Source: Boseongicola sp. SB0662_bin_57 (GTDB taxonomy: Bacteria > Pseudomonadota > Alphaproteobacteria > Rhodobacterales > Rhodobacteraceae). From it: DNA of 6,122 bases. The stretch is taken from contig VXPN01000421.1 of assembly GCA_009839535.1 (NCBI GenBank), positions 1 through 6,122 on the forward strand. Reading direction: 5' to 3'. The notes below the pieces were generated by a model. The model had not been told where the DNA came from and made no database searches. It saw nothing but the letters and a program-made list of their open reading frames with translations. Below are positions 6,074-6,122 of the stretch, one piece after another. A program made the translations under genes and the position numbers. Position 1 is the first letter of the stretch; each line of letters opens with the position of its first letter.

Positions 6074-6122
6074 GTCTCCTCCTCCGCCGACAGCGCGAGC
6101 GGCGCCGCCCGCTTCTCCAGGT
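6070..6122 (-). CDS. C-terminal tail of an unidentified gene upstream of the SDR gene (partial)
   Basis: On the minus strand a frame enters from the window edge, reads LEKRAAPLALSAEEET and stops at a TGA (6072-6070) that overlaps the SDR ATG as ATGA. The 16 visible codons nearly all end in G or C, as expected for a coding frame here, and the overlap is typical of an operon. The tail is too short to identify the product or exclude chance. Confidence 0.5.
   Translation of the reverse strand, partial: LEKRAAPLALSAEEET
6076..6085 (-). promoter_or_regulatory. Strong ribosome binding site of the SDR gene
   Basis: Read on the minus strand, GGAGGAGGAG ends two bases before the SDR start codon and offers several GGAGG registers, the best with a 7-base spacer. 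It lies within the last codons of the overlapping upstream gene, where it encodes the Glu-rich tail. Confidence 0.6.

Noticed and set aside
1..6122. CRISPR array, tRNA or rRNA gene
   Set aside because: No regularly spaced short repeats and no tRNA-like cloverleaf or rRNA sequence were seen on either strand.

Overview
The window looks like chromosome from a GC-rich alphaproteobacterium, most likely of the Rhodobacterales type. The main clue is a TauE/SafE permease joined stop-to-start to a TIGR02186 / Alph_Pro_TM protein (PF09608), a family described from alphaproteobacteria. Codon use is GC-rich throughout. The species cannot be named from the sequence.

Layout, left to right. (1) Positions 2-1273 hold the 3' part of a forward gene for a DAO-family FAD-dependent oxidoreductase, cut off by the window edge. 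(2) Positions 1274-1408 are a non-coding gap. (3) Positions 1409 to about 1665 are a decayed partial copy of the 5' end of the permease gene that lies intact 2169 bases downstream. By hand alignment it is ungapped over 252 bases with 42 mismatches (about 83% identity), has a stop at codon 4, and has mostly amino-acid-changing differences. (4) Positions 1748-1803 are an AT-rich control region with a dyad, a perfect TATAAT and a Shine-Dalgarno sequence that points to a TTG start. (5) Positions 1812-2984 encode a 390-residue P-loop ATPase with a C-terminal winged-helix-like region. (6) Positions 2985-3577 hold no gene that can be supported. (7) Positions 3578-4495 and 4495-5244 are the intact TauE/SafE permease gene and the Alph_Pro_TM gene, overlapping by one base. 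(8) A 91-base convergent gap follows. (9) On the minus strand, positions 6073-5336 encode a classical short-chain dehydrogenase/reductase. Its ATG overlaps the stop of another minus-strand gene, of which only the last 16 codons are in the window.

How they fit together. The permease and Alph_Pro_TM protein are very likely one translationally coupled unit for export or import of a small, probably sulfur-containing, anion. The SDR and its cut-off partner form a separate minus-strand operon. The ATPase has its own promoter and sits between a dead permease fragment and the live permease gene, so the likeliest history is a rearrangement or insertion at this locus. No complete new system is evident. 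The points most worth following are the tauE relic, the ATPase with its operator-like control region, and the unexplained 593-base stretch after it.
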